Source: Candidatus Obscuribacterales bacterium
GTDB taxonomy: Bacteria; Cyanobacteriota; Vampirovibrionia; Obscuribacterales; Obscuribacteraceae
DNA length: 64,000 bases
Assembly (NCBI GenBank): GCA_019745415.1
Contig: JAIETF010000017.1
Span: 62,001-126,000, forward strand
Direction: 5' to 3'
Made by a program: the position numbers and the translations under genes. Below, one piece after another: positions 36,993 through 45,834 of the stretch. The notes below the pieces were generated by a model, which was not told the origin of the DNA, did not search any database, and saw nothing but the letters and a program-made list of their open reading frames with translations. Positions within the stretch are counted from its first letter, which is position 1. Every line of letters begins with the position of its first letter.

Positions 36993-39317
36993 ATGAAAGA
37001 ACTAATAGGTAAGCCTTTATTTGACATCTTAGAAAAGCAGGACCGACCGGCTGATGCACTCGCTTTGGTGCATAAAGCCTATGACTTTGCCTATAAAGCT
37101 CATGACGGGCAGATGCGCAAGTCGGAAGACCCCTATATCATTCACCCGGTAGAAGTAGCTTGCATATTGGCCGAGCTCAATGCCGACACCGAAACCATTT
37201 GTTCAAGCCTTTTGCATGACGTGCTTGAAGACTGCGACGTCAAGCCGAAAGAAATGGAAGAAGCTTTTGGCCCTGATATCAGACGCATTGTCGAAGGTGT
37301 TACCAAATTAGGCAAGTTTTCTTTCAGTTCAAAAGAAGAAAGACAAGCCGAGAACTTTCGTAAGTTGCTTGTGGCAATGGCTGAAGACATTCGTGTGGTT
37401 CTGGTCAAACTGGCAGACCGACTGCACAATATGCGCACTATGGAGCACATGCTGCCCCATAAGCAAGCTGAGAAAGCCAAAGAAACTCTGGAAATTTACG
37501 CCCCCCTAGCCAACCGTTTTGGTTTGGGACGAATGAAGTGGGAGCTGGAAGATCTGGGTCTGAGATATTTACACCCAGATGAATACCAGGAAATCGAAAG
37601 ATTGGTGGCCGACACCCGAGCCGAGCGCGAACTCTTACTGGAAGAAGTCGTGCAAAAACTGAGAGTAGAGCTGGATGGTCGAGCGATAAAGGCTGATATT
37701 TTCGGCAGACCTAAGCATCTCTTCGGTATCTGGAAGAAGATGAAGCAACAGCAGAAATCTTTCCATGAACTCTACGATGTGCTTGCCGTCAGAGTCATCA
37801 TCGAAAGCAACCCAGACAAAAACTTCTGCGAACTGGAAGCTGACCCCGATACGCAAAAGTGTTATGAAGTGATGGGCACGGTACACGCTCTTTTTCGACC
37901 GATACCGGGGCGCTTCAAAGACTATATAGCTATGCCGAAGTTCAATAGCTATCAAAGTTTGCATACTGCCGTGATTGGACCAAAAGGCAAGCCGGTCGAA
38001 ATTCAAATCAGAACCAGACGCATGCACCATATAGCCGAATATGGTATCGCCGCGCACTGGGCCTACAAAGAGGCTGGAGAAGCGGTCAAGGCTGATTCAA
38101 GCGCCGACAAAAAACTTGCCTGGCTGAGACAATTAGTAGAATGGCAACAAGATCTCAAAGACGCATCTGAATATCTCGAAGAAGTGAAGATGGACCTTTT
38201 TGCCGATGAGGTCTTTGTCTTCAGCCCCAGAGGCGATGTTATTGACCTACCTTCCGGTTCTTGCCCGATAGATTTTGCCTATCGCATTCATACCGATATC
38301 GGGCACCGTTGCATCGGGGCTCGCATCAATGACCGCATTGTGCCTCTTAACTCGGTCATGAAGAACGGCGATATAGTCGAAATCATTACCAGCAAAACAG
38401 CTCAGCCCAAAATGGACTGGCTCAACTTTGCCAATACCCATGGGGCTAAAAACCGCATTAGACAATGGTTTAAGAAACACCACCGGGAAGAGCATATCCA
38501 GCAAGGACGCCAGATGCTGGAAGCCGAACTGGGCCGCAACACCCTGGAAGAGTTTCTCAAATCGGACAAGCTCAAAGAAGTGGGCAAACGGCTGAACATT
38601 GCCGACGCCAACGATATTTTGGCAGCTGTCGGCTATGGCGATCTTTCAATCAACCAAGTGGTCAATCGCATACGCGAAGTAGACCAAGCCGAAAAGATTC
38701 AGAAAAAAGGCTATGCCATACCCACCCCACAAGAAAGCAAACCAAGCAATATCTCCAGTCTAGGCGGGCTTTTGCACCATCTAGCCAAATGTTGCCAGCC
38801 GGTACCGGGTGAACCAATCGTCGGAGTTGTCACCAGAGGTAGTGGCATCGCCGTGCACCGCATCGATTGCAACAATCTGCTCAAAATCGAAGAATCGCGG
38901 CGCATGGCTGTAGACTGGTCTAAAGACCGCAACGCCAACTACCCAGCCGGTCTGCAGGTAGAATGCCTCGACCGGGTCGGTATCGCCGGCGATATTCTCA
39001 AGAAAGTTTCGGACCACAAAGTCAATCTGCGCGATCTGCGAGTCGAAACCCACAGAGACAAGAAAACAGCCACTATATTTCTTTTGCTCGATGTCAACGA
39101 CATCGACCAGCTGGCGCGAGTCTCGCAAGCCATTTCGCAAATATCAGATGTAATCAGGGTCTTCAGAAGAGATCACCGCCGCCGCAACGTCTCAGGAAAT
39201 GGCAATGGCAATGGAAATAGCAACGGCAACGGCAATGGTAACAGCAATTCAGAGAAGAAAGCCGGCTCTAAAGCTAAAGCAGGCGAACGCTCGCGTAAAC
39301 GCAAGGCTTCTGAATAA
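36993..39317 (+). CDS. rel: Bifunctional (p)ppGpp synthetase/hydrolase (Rel/SpoT)
   Basis: This protein is 774 residues from ATG 36993 (a TTG three bases earlier is the alternative). The HD hydrolase domain (about 20-180) has its SLLHDVLED motif. The synthetase domain (about 230-360) has GRFKDYIAMPKFNSYQSLHT, and it is followed by TGS (about 405-465) and C-terminal ACT domains. It makes and degrades the stringent-response alarmone. It departs from the usual ~730 aa form in its tail, where a run of alternating Asn-Gly (about 733-752) is followed by Lys/Arg-rich sequence. rdgB follows at 22 bp. Confidence 0.96.
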   Translation: MKELIGKPLFDILEKQDRPADALALVHKAYDFAYKAHDGQMRKSEDPYIIHPVEVACILAELNADTETICSSLLHDVLEDCDVKPKEMEEAFGPDIRRIVEGVTKLGKFSFSSKEERQAENFRKLLVAMAEDIRVVLVKLADRLHNMRTMEHMLPHKQAEKAKETLEIYAPLANRFGLGRMKWELEDLGLRYLHPDEYQEIERLVADTRAERELLLEEVVQKLRVELDGRAIKADIFGRPKHLFGIWKKMKQQQKSFHELYDVLAVRVIIESNPDKNFCELEADPDTQKCYEVMGTVHALFRPIPGRFKDYIAMPKFNSYQSLHTAVIGPKGKPVEIQIRTRRMHHIAEYGIAAHWAYKEAGEAVKADSSADKKLAWLRQLVEWQQDLKDASEYLEEVKMDLFADEVFVFSPRGDVIDLPSGSCPIDFAYRIHTDIGHRCIGARINDRIVPLNSVMKNGDIVEIITSKTAQPKMDWLNFANTHGAKNRIRQWFKKHHREEHIQQGRQMLEAELGRNTLEEFLKSDKLKEVGKRLNIADANDILAAVGYGDLSINQVVNRIREVDQAEKIQKKGYAIPTPQESKPSNISSLGGLLHHLAKCCQPVPGEPIVGVVTRGSGIAVHRIDCNNLLKIEESRRMAVDWSKDRNANYPAGLQVECLDRVGIAGDILKKVSDHKVNLRDLRVETHRDKKTATIFLLLDVNDIDQLARVSQAISQISDVIRVFRRDHRRRNVSGNGNGNGNSNGNGNGNSNSEKKAGSKAKAGERSRKRKASE

Positions 39318-39338
39318 AGTCGCTTGAGACCTAGCTAA

Positions 39339-39947
39339 TTGAAACTAATACTAGCGACAACCAATAAAGGCAAGCTCAAAGAGTTCCAGGCTCTTTTGCA
39401 ACAAGCCAAGCTCGATCTAGATGTAGAACTGGCACCAGCGGGCTTTGACCCGGAAGAAACCGGTTCTACTTTTACCGAGAATGCTTTGATAAAAGCAAGA
39501 GAGGCGGCGCGAATGAGTGGAGAACTCTCTCTGGCAGATGACTCGGGGCTGAAAGTGGAAGCCATGGACTGGCGACCAGGCATTTATTCGGCTCGCTATG
39601 CCCCAGGCACAGACGGTGATCGCCGCAGCAAACTTTTGCAAGAGCTGGAAGCTGTGCCAGAAGGCAAGCGCAGAGCCGCCTTTGTCTGCGCCCTCGCTCT
39701 TTGTGATCGAGATAAAGATCTCTTTGTCTGCGAGATAGACTGGTGGGGCAAAATTGGCTTTTCAGAGGCGGGCGAACACGGTTTTGGCTTTGATCCTATA
39801 TTTATTCCGGAAGGCTATGAGATTACAGCCAGCCAGATGGAACCCTCTTTAAAGAACAAGCTTTCGCATCGCGGTATGGCCTTTGCCAAACTTGTGGATT
39901 TTTTAAGTAATCTTTGCAAGCCGGGCAGTCAAGAGGCGGTCGGTTAA
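39339..39947 (+). CDS. rdgB: XTP/dITP diphosphatase (RdgB/HAM1 family)
   Basis: This 202-residue protein has the HAM1 motifs LATTNKGKLKEF at the N-terminus, LADDSGLKVEA, GIYSARYA and the C-terminal GFGFDPIFIPEGY plus KNKLSHRGMAF. It hydrolyses non-canonical purine nucleoside triphosphates to keep the pool clean. The start is TTG 39339, with TTGAGA upstream. Confidence 0.95.
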   Translation: MKLILATTNKGKLKEFQALLQQAKLDLDVELAPAGFDPEETGSTFTENALIKAREAARMSGELSLADDSGLKVEAMDWRPGIYSARYAPGTDGDRRSKLLQELEAVPEGKRRAAFVCALALCDRDKDLFVCEIDWWGKIGFSEAGEHGFGFDPIFIPEGYEITASQMEPSLKNKLSHRGMAFAKLVDFLSNLCKPGSQEAVG

Positions 39948-40085
39948 GAGCCCAAAAGGCAATACTGGTCGACCTTCACTTGGCACTGAAATTACTCTCA
40001 TGATGGAATTAAAATCCATACAGGTAAATACAGTTCACAAGGGCTAAGCTGTCAATGTAGTGCAGACTACATGACAAGGAGAGCC

Positions 40086-40325
40086 ATGTCTGAGTTTCTA
40101 ACTTACTTGCAGCCCAAGGGCGCGCCCAGCGACGAGAGTGCCTATAAGGCACCGACCGTGCCGCAACTGCAAGAAAGCAATGCCAACACCTCTACAATTG
40201 CTCAAGAAGCCCCACAGCCGGGTGAATCAGAACAAGCTCTGATAAAGATGCTGGAAGATCGCCATAGAGAACTGTTGCTCTGGATAATGAATCTCGAACT
40301 TAGACTGCCCCCGTATAAAGTTTGA
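40086..40325 (+). CDS. Small hypothetical protein
   Basis: This 79-residue protein starts at ATG 40086, with AAGGAG just upstream (a start five codons earlier has no SD). It is hydrophilic, with a Gln/Ala/Pro-rich first half and a C-terminal segment (ALIKMLEDRHRELLLWIMNLELRLP) predicted helical. No family is recognised. It precedes the cytidine-deaminase-like gene by 21 bp. Confidence 0.6.
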   Translation: MSEFLTYLQPKGAPSDESAYKAPTVPQLQESNANTSTIAQEAPQPGESEQALIKMLEDRHRELLLWIMNLELRLPPYKV

Positions 40326-40346
40326 CCCCTAATAAAGTTTATATAG

Positions 40347-40781
40347 ATGTCTCTCAGCCAAGCTGAACAGCAAAAACTTTTAGACGCGGCTAGATTGGCA
40401 GCCAAACATGCCTACGCTCCCTACAGCAAACTCCCCCAGGGTGCAGCGCTGCTTACCGATAGCGGTGAAATTTTCACCGGCGCATCAGCCGAATTTGCTA
40501 CTTATGGCGGTTCCATTTCAGCCGACATCGCCGCCCTGGTCAACGCCATGAACGCCGGCAAGCGCAAATTCAAAGCACTCTGCGTGCAACCCTTCAGCTA
40601 TCCTTCCGGTGTAGCAAGACAGTTTTTTGCCGAGTTTGGTATAGCATTGACGGTGGTCGCTCCAATCGATGCAACAAGCGAAAATTCTCAAGACGATGCC
40701 TCAAAATATCGCACCATAGCCCTGAAGAGTCTTTTGCCCGAGCATTTTGGACCAGCCAACCTGGAAGCTGCCGACAAATAG
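40347..40781 (+). CDS. Cytidine-deaminase-fold protein lacking the zinc and catalytic residues
   Basis: This 144-residue protein aligns over its whole length with tetrameric cytidine deaminases: HAYAPYSKLPQGAALLTDSG matches the N-terminal part and RQFFAEFG the C-terminal helix. The canonical CAE is SAD (residues 58-60) and PCGxC is PSGVA (86-90), so all three zinc cysteines and the catalytic glutamate are changed. It should not deaminate cytidine and is either a binding or regulatory pseudoenzyme, or a decaying paralogue. The frame is intact, which favours a retained role. Confidence 0.85.
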   Translation: MSLSQAEQQKLLDAARLAAKHAYAPYSKLPQGAALLTDSGEIFTGASAEFATYGGSISADIAALVNAMNAGKRKFKALCVQPFSYPSGVARQFFAEFGIALTVVAPIDATSENSQDDASKYRTIALKSLLPEHFGPANLEAADK

Positions 40782-40798
40782 TCTCAAGGTTCCGGCTG

Positions 40799-40804
40799 TA
40801 TAAT
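40799..40804 (+). promoter_or_regulatory. -10 element directly in front of a start codon
   Basis: TATAAT at 40799-40804 ends 6 bp before ATG 40811. Transcription would start at about the A of the ATG, giving a leaderless mRNA, and no SD is visible. The -35 region is weak. Confidence 0.4.
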
Positions 40805-40810
40805 TCTTCC

Positions 40811-42064
40811 ATGGAAAATACAGAGACAACCTGCCAAGCTTGCTTTCGCCCGCCTCTCCCGGCCGGTGCAGATCTAAAATCAGAGACTAACCAATGGGTT
40901 TCATACTGCCGCTGCCAGTATACGTATAAGCCCAATGTGCAGTTCACCATAGCAGTTTGCGCTAAGTGTCGGCGTCGTATTCCCTATCAAGCGGGATTAA
41001 ACTACCGCGTCCCCAGCGATCGCTTTGAACTTTGCAGTTGTGAAACACCAGATGCCCAAAAGATTCCGGTGCAACTGAAGCCGGGCGAGAAAGACCCGGT
41101 AAGCCTTGATCCAGCTTCGCTTCTTAAGAATCTTGCTTTTCCAAAAGAAAAATATAGCCCCATCGCCCTCTTGGGTGATACCGCCAGAGCCACCACCTTT
41201 CTTTGCCGCGACAAAGAAAGAAACACCAGAGTGGCGGTGAAAATATTCAAGAATATCCCAGCCAATTTGCATCAAACTTTTGAAAGCGAGATGCGCAAAA
41301 TCAAACAACTAACCCATACCAATATAGCCAAGGTAGCCGACTTTGGCATTGAAAACAATTGCCCCTATGTGGTCAGCGAATACAAAGACGGCTTCAGCCT
41401 CGAACAGTGCATGGCTATGTACGACATTCCAAGCCATGATGTCGCCGTCAAGATTTTGATAAGCCTCTGCGAAGTGCTTGTTTATGCCCAAAGTCAAAGT
41501 GTGCTGCATAGAGATATTAGACCAGGCAATATCATCTTTATTGATGATACAAACTCCGAGCCAACTATAGCAGTCACCGACTTTGCCATGCCCAAAATCA
41601 AAAAGAGCGAAGAACTCAATCACAGCTGGCTTACTCTTTATTATTCGGGCGATGAAGCTCGCAATCTAGAATATAACGAAAAAGCCGAGCTATACACTAT
41701 CGGCGGTCTAGGTTATTTTCTCTTGACCGGTCAACCACCGTTCAAAGATGGCACCGCCCTCGATATTAAAAACAGTCACGCTCTCAAGTTGCCGCCGCGT
41801 ATTTCATCGCTTAAATTTGCAGCAGATAGACCAAGAGATTTGGAAGAAGTGATTGAAAGGTGTCTTGAGAAAGACCCCAAAGAACGTCTCGAAACAATCG
41901 CAAAATTGAAAGAACGGCTGGAAGTGTTTCCCCGCCGCATTCAGATGCAAATAGAAGCAGTAAAGAGAGCCAAGCAGAAAGCAAAAATGTTGCGCGTGGG
42001 CTCAATTGCTCTAGGTGCAGTCATTGCTTTAGCTGTGGCAATCATGGCTCTGGGACACAAGTAG
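40811..42064 (+). CDS. Divergent tail-anchored Ser/Thr kinase with Cys-rich N-terminus
   Basis: This 417-residue protein begins with four Cys pairs in the first 77 residues (C8/C11, C33/C35, C50/C53, C75/C77), looking like two zinc ribbons. The kinase-like domain (about 115-380) keeps Lys144 and HRD (233-235) but has RPGN instead of KPSN and DFA (257-259) instead of DFG. It has no intact Gly loop (LLGDTARATT), and the APE-like segment is replaced. A single helix (about 393-414) at the C-terminus would anchor it in the membrane. It may be a weak kinase or pseudokinase. Confidence 0.85.
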   Translation: MENTETTCQACFRPPLPAGADLKSETNQWVSYCRCQYTYKPNVQFTIAVCAKCRRRIPYQAGLNYRVPSDRFELCSCETPDAQKIPVQLKPGEKDPVSLDPASLLKNLAFPKEKYSPIALLGDTARATTFLCRDKERNTRVAVKIFKNIPANLHQTFESEMRKIKQLTHTNIAKVADFGIENNCPYVVSEYKDGFSLEQCMAMYDIPSHDVAVKILISLCEVLVYAQSQSVLHRDIRPGNIIFIDDTNSEPTIAVTDFAMPKIKKSEELNHSWLTLYYSGDEARNLEYNEKAELYTIGGLGYFLLTGQPPFKDGTALDIKNSHALKLPPRISSLKFAADRPRDLEEVIERCLEKDPKERLETIAKLKERLEVFPRRIQMQIEAVKRAKQKAKMLRVGSIALGAVIALAVAIMALGHK

Positions 42065-42073
42065 TAAGAGCGA

Positions 42074-42997
42074 TCACCGCTTAGCTGTTCTTCTAACTTT
42101 ACCCAAACCAAGAAGATCAAAGAGGATAGACTTGTCGCTAGCACCCGAAAGAACTTTTGGTTCTTTGCCATTGATCAATATTTGTTGAACTGAGACAGCC
42201 AGATAATTCTCTTCATAAGAAGCTTTCCAGGTTATCACTAGACCTTGATTGTTGTATACGCCTGGCATAAACGCAAGTTCGTCCTTAATGAAAGCAATTG
42301 CTTCTTCTTGAGTATGAAAGTTTCTTCGAGCCTCGGAATAGTAGCATTTAGAAATGACACCCTTATGAAGGTTCCAAAACTGTCTATTAAATGTGAGTGT
42401 CTTCCTGAACCTTTCAGTTGGGTCTGGGAAACTAAAACATTCTGTTTTTCGATTTTCTTCAATTAACAGATTAGGCACCACCGCAATCTTGCAAGTTTCT
42501 CCGCTCCATTTGATTGTTCTTAGCGTCCCAGTTCCAGCTGAGACTTCTATCGATCTATCTTCATCACTAACAGTTACTTTAGAATTTGGACTAATAGCAG
42601 CTTTCATGTTATTGGGTAATTTATAGTCATGCGCGACATATGGGTAGAAAGTCTTGCAAAAGAAGTATCCAATGACACCAATACCATCATCAAGTGGCGA
42701 CGAATTCTCCCTATAAAGAACACCCAAATCGCATAATAGCAACAGCAGAGCAGTTCCTAAATGCAGCACTGCTATCCTTTGGCTGCCTCTTGCAGATGCG
42801 CTCGTAGATAAGTAGATAAACAGAACCACTTCTCCATACCAAAAGCTTTTCAACACTAGCCAATAGAATGACAATGGGCAGAAAGCGTCGCCATCTCCGC
42901 CTCCCGTAGTCGTACACGCTTTCCAAAGAGACAATAGGCAAAAGCATGAGATCGTTCCAAGGAAAAACCAAGCTAATGAGTTCCAAAATATCTTCAT
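42074..42997 (-). CDS. Membrane protein of unknown function
   Basis: The start is taken at ATG 42997 (307 residues), since GAGG lies upstream and the longer reading adds only a polar leader. About three hydrophobic segments occupy the first 115 residues, followed by a soluble domain with the strand KSYEENYLAVSVQQI-like pattern near its end. There are several Cys in the first part (SCFCLL, KACTT, FCPLSF). The stop lies 9 bp from the convergent kinase stop. No known family. Confidence 0.7.
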   Translation of the reverse strand: MKIFWNSLAWFFLGTISCFCLLSLWKACTTTGGGDGDAFCPLSFYWLVLKSFWYGEVVLFIYLSTSASARGSQRIAVLHLGTALLLLLCDLGVLYRENSSPLDDGIGVIGYFFCKTFYPYVAHDYKLPNNMKAAISPNSKVTVSDEDRSIEVSAGTGTLRTIKWSGETCKIAVVPNLLIEENRKTECFSFPDPTERFRKTLTFNRQFWNLHKGVISKCYYSEARRNFHTQEEAIAFIKDELAFMPGVYNNQGLVITWKASYEENYLAVSVQQILINGKEPKVLSGASDKSILFDLLGLGKVRRTAKR

Positions 42998-43036
42998 AGT
43001 GGTCTCAATTCCTCTGCTGCCCCAATGACAATACAA

Positions 43037-43318
43037 GCATGATAAAACCTAGACTCTAAGGACTACTGGTGCCGCATACACTATATGAATTGTTCTAATA
43101 ATCGAAGATGAAGGTGTGTCGGAAAGGTGTCCGTCCCAGGCAAGACGTGGTTGAAGTTCTAATTTGAAGATGATTTTCTGATTTGTCCGCTTGTTTCCTG
43201 CCGTCATGCAACGAGCATTTACCAATCAGAAGAGAAGAATGGCAAACAGAACGCAATATAAAGAGCAAGCAGAACTTCAATTCCTAAAGGACTTTCGGGC
43301 AAGTAAACTGACGGCGAG
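43037..43318. other. Intergenic stretch with nothing assigned
   Basis: No gene is supported on either strand. Candidate frames are short, lack SD sites and have no recognisable content. It contains a 15-bp sequence shared with 36077-36091 (see rejected items). Confidence 0.5.
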
Positions 43319-43326
43319 GTAGTTAT

Positions 43327-43410
43327 GCAAGCGGCAAGGAACTGTCGCTTGCACCTTTTCCTCCTGGACAAGGTCCCAGGCTCTCAGCCACAAGGCTAAG
43401 GAGAGTGCAA
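43327..43410 (+). other. Cluster of adjacent hairpins upstream of the intron-like RNA
   Basis: GCAAGCGGCA (43327-43336) pairs with 43343-43352 (one G-U, six-nucleotide loop). It is followed directly by a CCTGG/CCAGG hairpin and a CTCTCAGCC/GGCT..GAGAG stem. They may belong to the same structured RNA as the next feature, or be a terminator beside which it inserted. Confidence 0.5.
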
Positions 43411-43419
43411 TCCAAAGGG

Positions 43420-44036
43420 ATGCGCCCGATGCAAGGCAACTCGACTTCATACCAGTGGCACAAGTCGAGCCTAAGCCGAGAGTGCTGGTGCGGCGGGCAA
43501 CCACTCTCAATGATCCTTCAGGGCTCACAGCTATTGAAATAGTCCTTCCATCTGGTTCAATGATTGCGTCCGTTCGGACCGTGCGACATGAAGGGGGTCA
43601 AATGAATGGAAGACATCTTCCCAGGGACATACCACTCTCTGTCCTCGCGTAAGAGAAGTCATTGACTTCACCCGCGGTGGCAGTAAGTGATGAACCCGCA
43701 GTAAACAGGGTACGAAAGGCTTGATGCGCACAGCCTCAACTAGGCAAAGAGCCGAGAGGAATAATCTCTCAGGACTAACGCAAGTGATTTACGCTCAATT
43801 CCGTAATCGGACGAATGGTGCAAGAGGCTGAATCACCGTAGCCAAAAGGCAAGAGGGTTCGTACTCGGTCGGTCCGGTCGAGTGCGTAGTATCTACATCC
43901 CGCCTGAATAGTGGTAGAGCCCTGATAGACATTTGTTATTTGATCTCAACATGGTAAGCCTCATGGGCTCTCTCTACGAGAGTAGCTCGACCGCAAGGAA
44001 ACAAGACATCGGAAACAAGGAACCCTCCGACTAGTC
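43420..44036 (+). mobile_element. Probable 5' fragment of a group II intron (domain I), no reverse transcriptase
   Basis: About 600 bp without coding potential fold into many local stems: CTCGACTT (43440-43447) with 43462-43469, GAGAGTG (43478-43484) with 43502-43508, GAGAG (43754-43758) with 43766-43770. The segment also carries phrases I associate with group II domain I, such as GTGCGAC (43581-43587), AACGCAAGTG (43777-43786) and ACATGGTAAGCC (43949-43960). The likely 5' end is ATGCG at 43420 or GTGCG at 43581. No domain V, intron ORF or 3' end is seen; the sequence stops at the end of a minus-strand gene near 44040. This is judged from memory of intron sequences, not from a covariance model. 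Confidence 0.5.
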
Positions 44037-44042
44037 CGCCAT

Positions 44043-44387
44043 TTAATTGGCAAAAATCTGAGCACCAAGACCGCAACCTACCATAGAAAAGAAAAGACAA
44101 CAGCCGGCTGCAATAAAAGAACCTAACGCCTTAGCACTGCCAAATTCGAAAACCAAAAAATATAAGCCAAATGCCAGAGGCACAAGAGCAAAGCCGGTAA
44201 AGGCGGTCATCAGAAGAGCAAAGACGCCATCAACCGGAAGAAACCGGCAAATAGAATCTAAGATTGGCAGTTTGCTGAAGAACTTTATAGACATCAAAGA
44301 GAGAAACAAAAGGAAGTGCACGCCAAGGCTCATCCGAATCATCGAATTGTGATTATTATCCAGCTCTTCACCGGTATACTTGCCCAT
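44043..44387 (-). CDS. Small membrane protein
   Basis: This 114-residue protein has a polar N-terminus followed by three predicted membrane helices (about 20-38, 52-75 and 85-110). GAGGCAG stands upstream of ATG 44387. The intron-like RNA ends within a few bases of its stop, so its native 3' flank may have been changed by insertion. No family is recognised. It sits downstream of the radical SAM gene on the same strand (31 bp gap). Confidence 0.72.
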   Translation of the reverse strand: MGKYTGEELDNNHNSMIRMSLGVHFLLFLSLMSIKFFSKLPILDSICRFLPVDGVFALLMTAFTGFALVPLAFGLYFLVFEFGSAKALGSFIAAGCCLFFSMVGCGLGAQIFAN

Positions 44388-44418
44388 CTATTCTCTGCCT
44401 CACCGCAATTGTCTGTAA

Positions 44419-45828
44419 TTAAGGGGCTAACTTGACGCCATATTTTGCAATTTTTTCTACGTCTAGATTTTCTCTGTAGAACATATTGTAAGTATCAAAT
44501 GGAATTATACGCCCATCTGGATGCACTATATGCACACAGGCTCGCTTAACCGATCTAACATCAAAGTTATAACGGTCGAGAAATTCAATAATTATCACTC
44601 TGAAAATATTTCGGTATGAAAGTTCGGTCGGAACCTCAAGCTTGGGCAAACAACAGAGAAGATCACCGACTGCATGGGAAGCATTCTTCTCAGCCTTATT
44701 GAGAGAGAAAAGCTGAAAGAGCTTCTCTTTCATAACAGGGTCTTTCTCGTACTGAATTGTATTTCCACCCTTTAGTAGTTCTTCTGGGGGAATAAGACCG
44801 GACAGAGGCATGACCTTATCGTCAAGCTTGAGGGCATAAGCCATAGCGATGCAATCAGGATGACAGGGCACAGGCAAAATATCAGACTCTGAAAAAAGTT
44901 TGCTCTGGCTCAAAATCTGCTGTCTCACTTCAGACAGAGTGAGTCTGTCCGATGCAGGATCAAAAGTTTCTAGACGACCTGCCGACTGTACTGGCTGAAA
45001 AGTAACCCCTCTGACAGCCGGTTCCTTCAAAGCAAAGTCGATAATCTCGCCGATTTCACCGTCATTCAAGCCTTTCTGCAGAGTGACCACCAAGGTGGTG
45101 GAAATATCGAACTCATTGAGATGATCTAGAGCCCGTCGACGCACTTGGCGCAAGTCTTCGCCCCTCAGCACTTTAAGCGGTTCGGCTTTGAGGCTGTCAA
45201 ATTGCAGATAGACTTCAAACCCGTCTTTATATTGAGCCAATCGTTTGACAAACTCTCTGTCTTTTGCCAGACGAATGCCATTGGTATTGACCATCAAATG
45301 GCGAATAGGTCTTAGCTTGGCGGCATCCATAATCTCAAAAAACTGTGGATGTATTGTCGGTTCACCACCAGAGAGCTGCACCACATCTGGTTCGCCTTCA
45401 TTCTTGACCAACTCGTCGAGCATAAATTCAATTTCGCCTAAGCTGCGAAAGCCACCTTTCTCTGGCGAAGAATCGGCATAGCAGACTGGACAGGTTAAAT
45501 TGCAACGCTCGGCAATCTCGATGAGAGTCAGACAGCTATGCTGCTCATGATCTGGACAAAGCCCGCAGTCATAAGGACAGCCGTGCACTGTGGCAGTATT
45601 AAAGCGCAAAGGTGTCTGCGGCGGCTTCAAGAAATTGCGAGAGCGTTTGTAATATTCCACATCGATGGAAATAAGCACTTTCTCTATGCCATGCTCTAGA
45701 CAGGTCTTGATCATATAGACCTTTTCGTCTTGAAAGACTATTTTAGCTTCCACTTTCTTGAGACAAAGACTGCATAAACTATTTGTCAGCTCATAAAAGA
45801 TATAGGGACGCTCGTTGATTGTTGACAT
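44419..45828 (-). CDS. Radical SAM protein of the tetraether lipid synthase (Tes-like, COG1964) type
   Basis: This 469-residue protein has CPYDCGLCPDHEQHSC (84-99) followed by the radical SAM motif CNLTCPVC (109-116), plus N-terminal CxxC (C19/C22) and C43 and further C-terminal cysteines (LLCCLP). The order of extra CxxxCxxC before the SAM motif matches COG1964 proteins, which include archaeal Tes, the enzyme that joins lipid tails into membrane-spanning lipids, and bacterial homologues proposed to make similar lipids. The substrate here is inferred. It follows an Lgt-like gene by 6 bp, suggesting one operon in lipid or lipoprotein chemistry. Confidence 0.85.
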   Translation of the reverse strand: MSTINERPYIFYELTNSLCSLCLKKVEAKIVFQDEKVYMIKTCLEHGIEKVLISIDVEYYKRSRNFLKPPQTPLRFNTATVHGCPYDCGLCPDHEQHSCLTLIEIAERCNLTCPVCYADSSPEKGGFRSLGEIEFMLDELVKNEGEPDVVQLSGGEPTIHPQFFEIMDAAKLRPIRHLMVNTNGIRLAKDREFVKRLAQYKDGFEVYLQFDSLKAEPLKVLRGEDLRQVRRRALDHLNEFDISTTLVVTLQKGLNDGEIGEIIDFALKEPAVRGVTFQPVQSAGRLETFDPASDRLTLSEVRQQILSQSKLFSESDILPVPCHPDCIAMAYALKLDDKVMPLSGLIPPEELLKGGNTIQYEKDPVMKEKLFQLFSLNKAEKNASHAVGDLLCCLPKLEVPTELSYRNIFRVIIIEFLDRYNFDVRSVKRACVHIVHPDGRIIPFDTYNMFYRENLDVEKIAKYGVKLAP

Positions 45829-45834
45829 AAGCTC

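Noticed and set aside
43441..43590. Reading the 43.4-43.6 kb hairpins as RNase P, tmRNA or SRP RNA
   Set aside because: The conserved cores of those RNAs (for example GAGGAAAGTCC of RNase P) are not present.
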